From assembly GCF_900215245.1 (NCBI RefSeq), contig NZ_LT907842.1:2418001-2482000 (forward strand): DNA of 64,000 bases, in the 5' to 3' direction. The stretch's first letter is position 1. Every line of letters starts with the position of its first letter. The notes beneath the pieces were generated by a model, which ran no database searches, was not told the origin of the DNA, and saw only the letters and a list, made by a program, of their open reading frames with translations. The translations under genes were made by a program, and so were the position numbers. The stretch is from Pseudomonas fluorescens (GTDB lineage Bacteria > Pseudomonadota > Gammaproteobacteria > Pseudomonadales > Pseudomonadaceae). Below are positions 63,124 to 64,000 of this stretch, piece after piece.

Positions 63124-63172
63124 GAAATTGCTGTAAAACGAAAGGGCAGACTTAAGCGATTCAGCCGCTTAA

Positions 63173-63208
63173 AAGGCCTGGGAATAGCGTTATTCCCGGG
63201 CCTTATTT
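63173..63208 (+). terminator. Terminator after the OprD-like porin gene
   Basis: AAGGCCTGGGAATA (63173-63186) pairs with TATTCCCGGGCCTT (63191-63204) with one G-T mismatch, then ATTTG. A second small hairpin (TAAGCG/CGCTTA) precedes it at about 63153-63170. Confidence 0.75.
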
Positions 63209-63232
63209 GCCCCAAGTTCAAGAGAGGATTCG

Positions 63233-64000
63233 ATGACTTATATTGCTGCCGAAAACCGCTATGAATCTATTCCGTATCGCCGCGTAGGCCGCAGTGGACT
63301 GGTGCTGCCGGCACTCTCCCTGGGCCTGTGGCACAACTTTGGCGACAGCACCCCGATCGACACCCAGCGCGCCTTGCTGCGTACCGCGTTCGACCTGGGT
63401 ATCAACCACTTTGACCTGGCCAACAACTACGGCCCGCCCTATGGCAGCGCCGAGATCAACTTCGGCCGCTTGCTGCGCGAAGACTTCAAGCATTACCGCG
63501 ACGAACTGATCATCTCCAGCAAAGCCGGTTGGGACATGTGGCCCGGCCCCTACGGCCAGGGCGGCGGCTCGCGCAAATACGTGCTGGCGAGCCTGGACCA
63601 GAGCCTGCAACGCCTGGGCGTTGACTACGTGGATATTTTTTACTCGCACCGTTTCGACGCCGACACCCCGTTGGAAGAAACCGCCAGCGCTTTGGCCACG
63701 GCCGTGCAACAAGGCAAGGCGTTGTACATCGGTATCTCGTCTTATTCCGGCGTGAAAACCCGCGAAATGGCGGCGTTGCTCAAGGAGTGGAAAGTACCGT
63801 TGCTGATCCACCAGCCGGCGTACAACCTGCTCAACCGCTGGGTCGAAAAAGACCTGCTGGACACCACCGAGGAACTCGGTGCCGGGGTGATTGCATTCAC
63901 GCCGCTGGCCCAGGGTTTGCTGACCGACAAGTACCTCAACGGCGTACCGGCCGATGCGCGGGTCAACCGTCCAGGTGGCGGATCGTTGCAGGCCAAGCAC
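63233..64000 (+). CDS. Aldo/keto reductase of the YghZ/Gpr type, cut by right edge
   Basis: First 256 residues are visible from ATG 63233 (GAGAGGATTCG upstream). The N-terminus (MTYIAAENRYESIPYRRVGRSGLVLPALSLGLWHNFGD) and NNYGPPYGSAEINFGRLL, SSKAGWDMWPGPYGQGGGSRKY, VDIFYSHRFD are characteristic of the L-glyceraldehyde 3-phosphate reductase (YghZ) group. Catalytic Asp/Tyr are in FDLANNYG, Lys in SSKAGW and His in YSHRFD. It uses NADPH to reduce aldehydes. The C-terminal quarter lies outside the window. Confidence 0.9.
   Translation, partial: MTYIAAENRYESIPYRRVGRSGLVLPALSLGLWHNFGDSTPIDTQRALLRTAFDLGINHFDLANNYGPPYGSAEINFGRLLREDFKHYRDELIISSKAGWDMWPGPYGQGGGSRKYVLASLDQSLQRLGVDYVDIFYSHRFDADTPLEETASALATAVQQGKALYIGISSYSGVKTREMAALLKEWKVPLLIHQPAYNLLNRWVEKDLLDTTEELGAGVIAFTPLAQGLLTDKYLNGVPADARVNRPGGGSLQAKH

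Overview
The window is a stretch of Pseudomonas chromosome, most likely from the P. fluorescens group. The evidence is the GC-rich coding style, the gene families (gabDT, oscA-sbp-cysTWA, triABC-type RND pump, sfnB paralogues, tcyJLN, dcyD-epsC, OprD porin) and many copies of REP/REPIN palindromes of the GTGGGAGCGGGCTTGC type found in this group. There is one tRNA gene, tRNA-Arg(CCG). No prophage, complete insertion sequence, CRISPR array or rRNA is visible. Species assignment is inference.

Layout: 0-0.5 kb, the start of a serralysin-like protease gene running off the left edge. 1-3.9 kb, a triad of a von Willebrand-A lipoprotein, an ECF sigma factor and a membrane protein that may be its anti-sigma. 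4.0-5.4 kb, an islet beside tRNA-Arg: an integrase start fragment, an orphan 3' reading frame, two small acidic proteins and a 13-bp direct repeat, read here as the scar of a lost or decayed integrative element. 5.7-8.6 kb, gabD and gabT (GABA to succinate). 8.8-14.5 kb, signalling proteins (REC-HDOD, PAS-GGDEF, PAS-GGDEF-EAL) around a delta-9 desaturase gene. 14.7-18.9 kb, oscA-sbp-cysT-cysW-cysA sulfate uptake, with a CysB-like palindrome in front. 19-27 kb, regulators (Crp/Fnr, AraC, two LysR), a receiver-only protein, a second desaturase, a deaminase/MFS pair and a tandem REP array. 27-29 kb, tonB-exbB-exbD. 29-35 kb, a small hydrolase, an enhancer-binding-protein remnant, a MetQ-like binding protein and a polar amino-acid ABC transporter.

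35.3-37.2 kb is a striking non-coding composite: two inverted arms of about 160 bp enclosing a tandem array of 273-bp units (about 4.1 copies) each loaded with REP palindromes. Then come a RecF/OLD-like ATPase, triABC, a secreted glycoside hydrolase and a methyltransferase.

46.7-59.2 kb is a sulfur-acquisition block: one leftward unit (sfnB, sfnB, a flavin monooxygenase, metQ, metN, metI) for C-S cleavage and sulfur-compound uptake, then tcyJ-tcyL-tcyN cystine uptake, D-cysteine desulfhydrase and the divergent serine acetyltransferase. Together with oscA-sbp-cysTWA and the two binding-protein loci at 31-35 kb, at least five sulfur or sulfur-amino-acid units lie within 45 kb. The right end carries a BetT-type transporter with a near-perfect BetI operator in front, an OprD porin and an aldo/keto reductase cut by the right edge.

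The most interesting unexplained structures are the 35.4-37.2 kb inverted-arm/tandem REPIN element, the tRNA-Arg islet with its acidic gene pair, the enhancer-binding protein that lacks both a normal GAFTGA loop and a DNA-binding domain, and the receiver domain cut at its linker next to a 108-bp tandem REP array.
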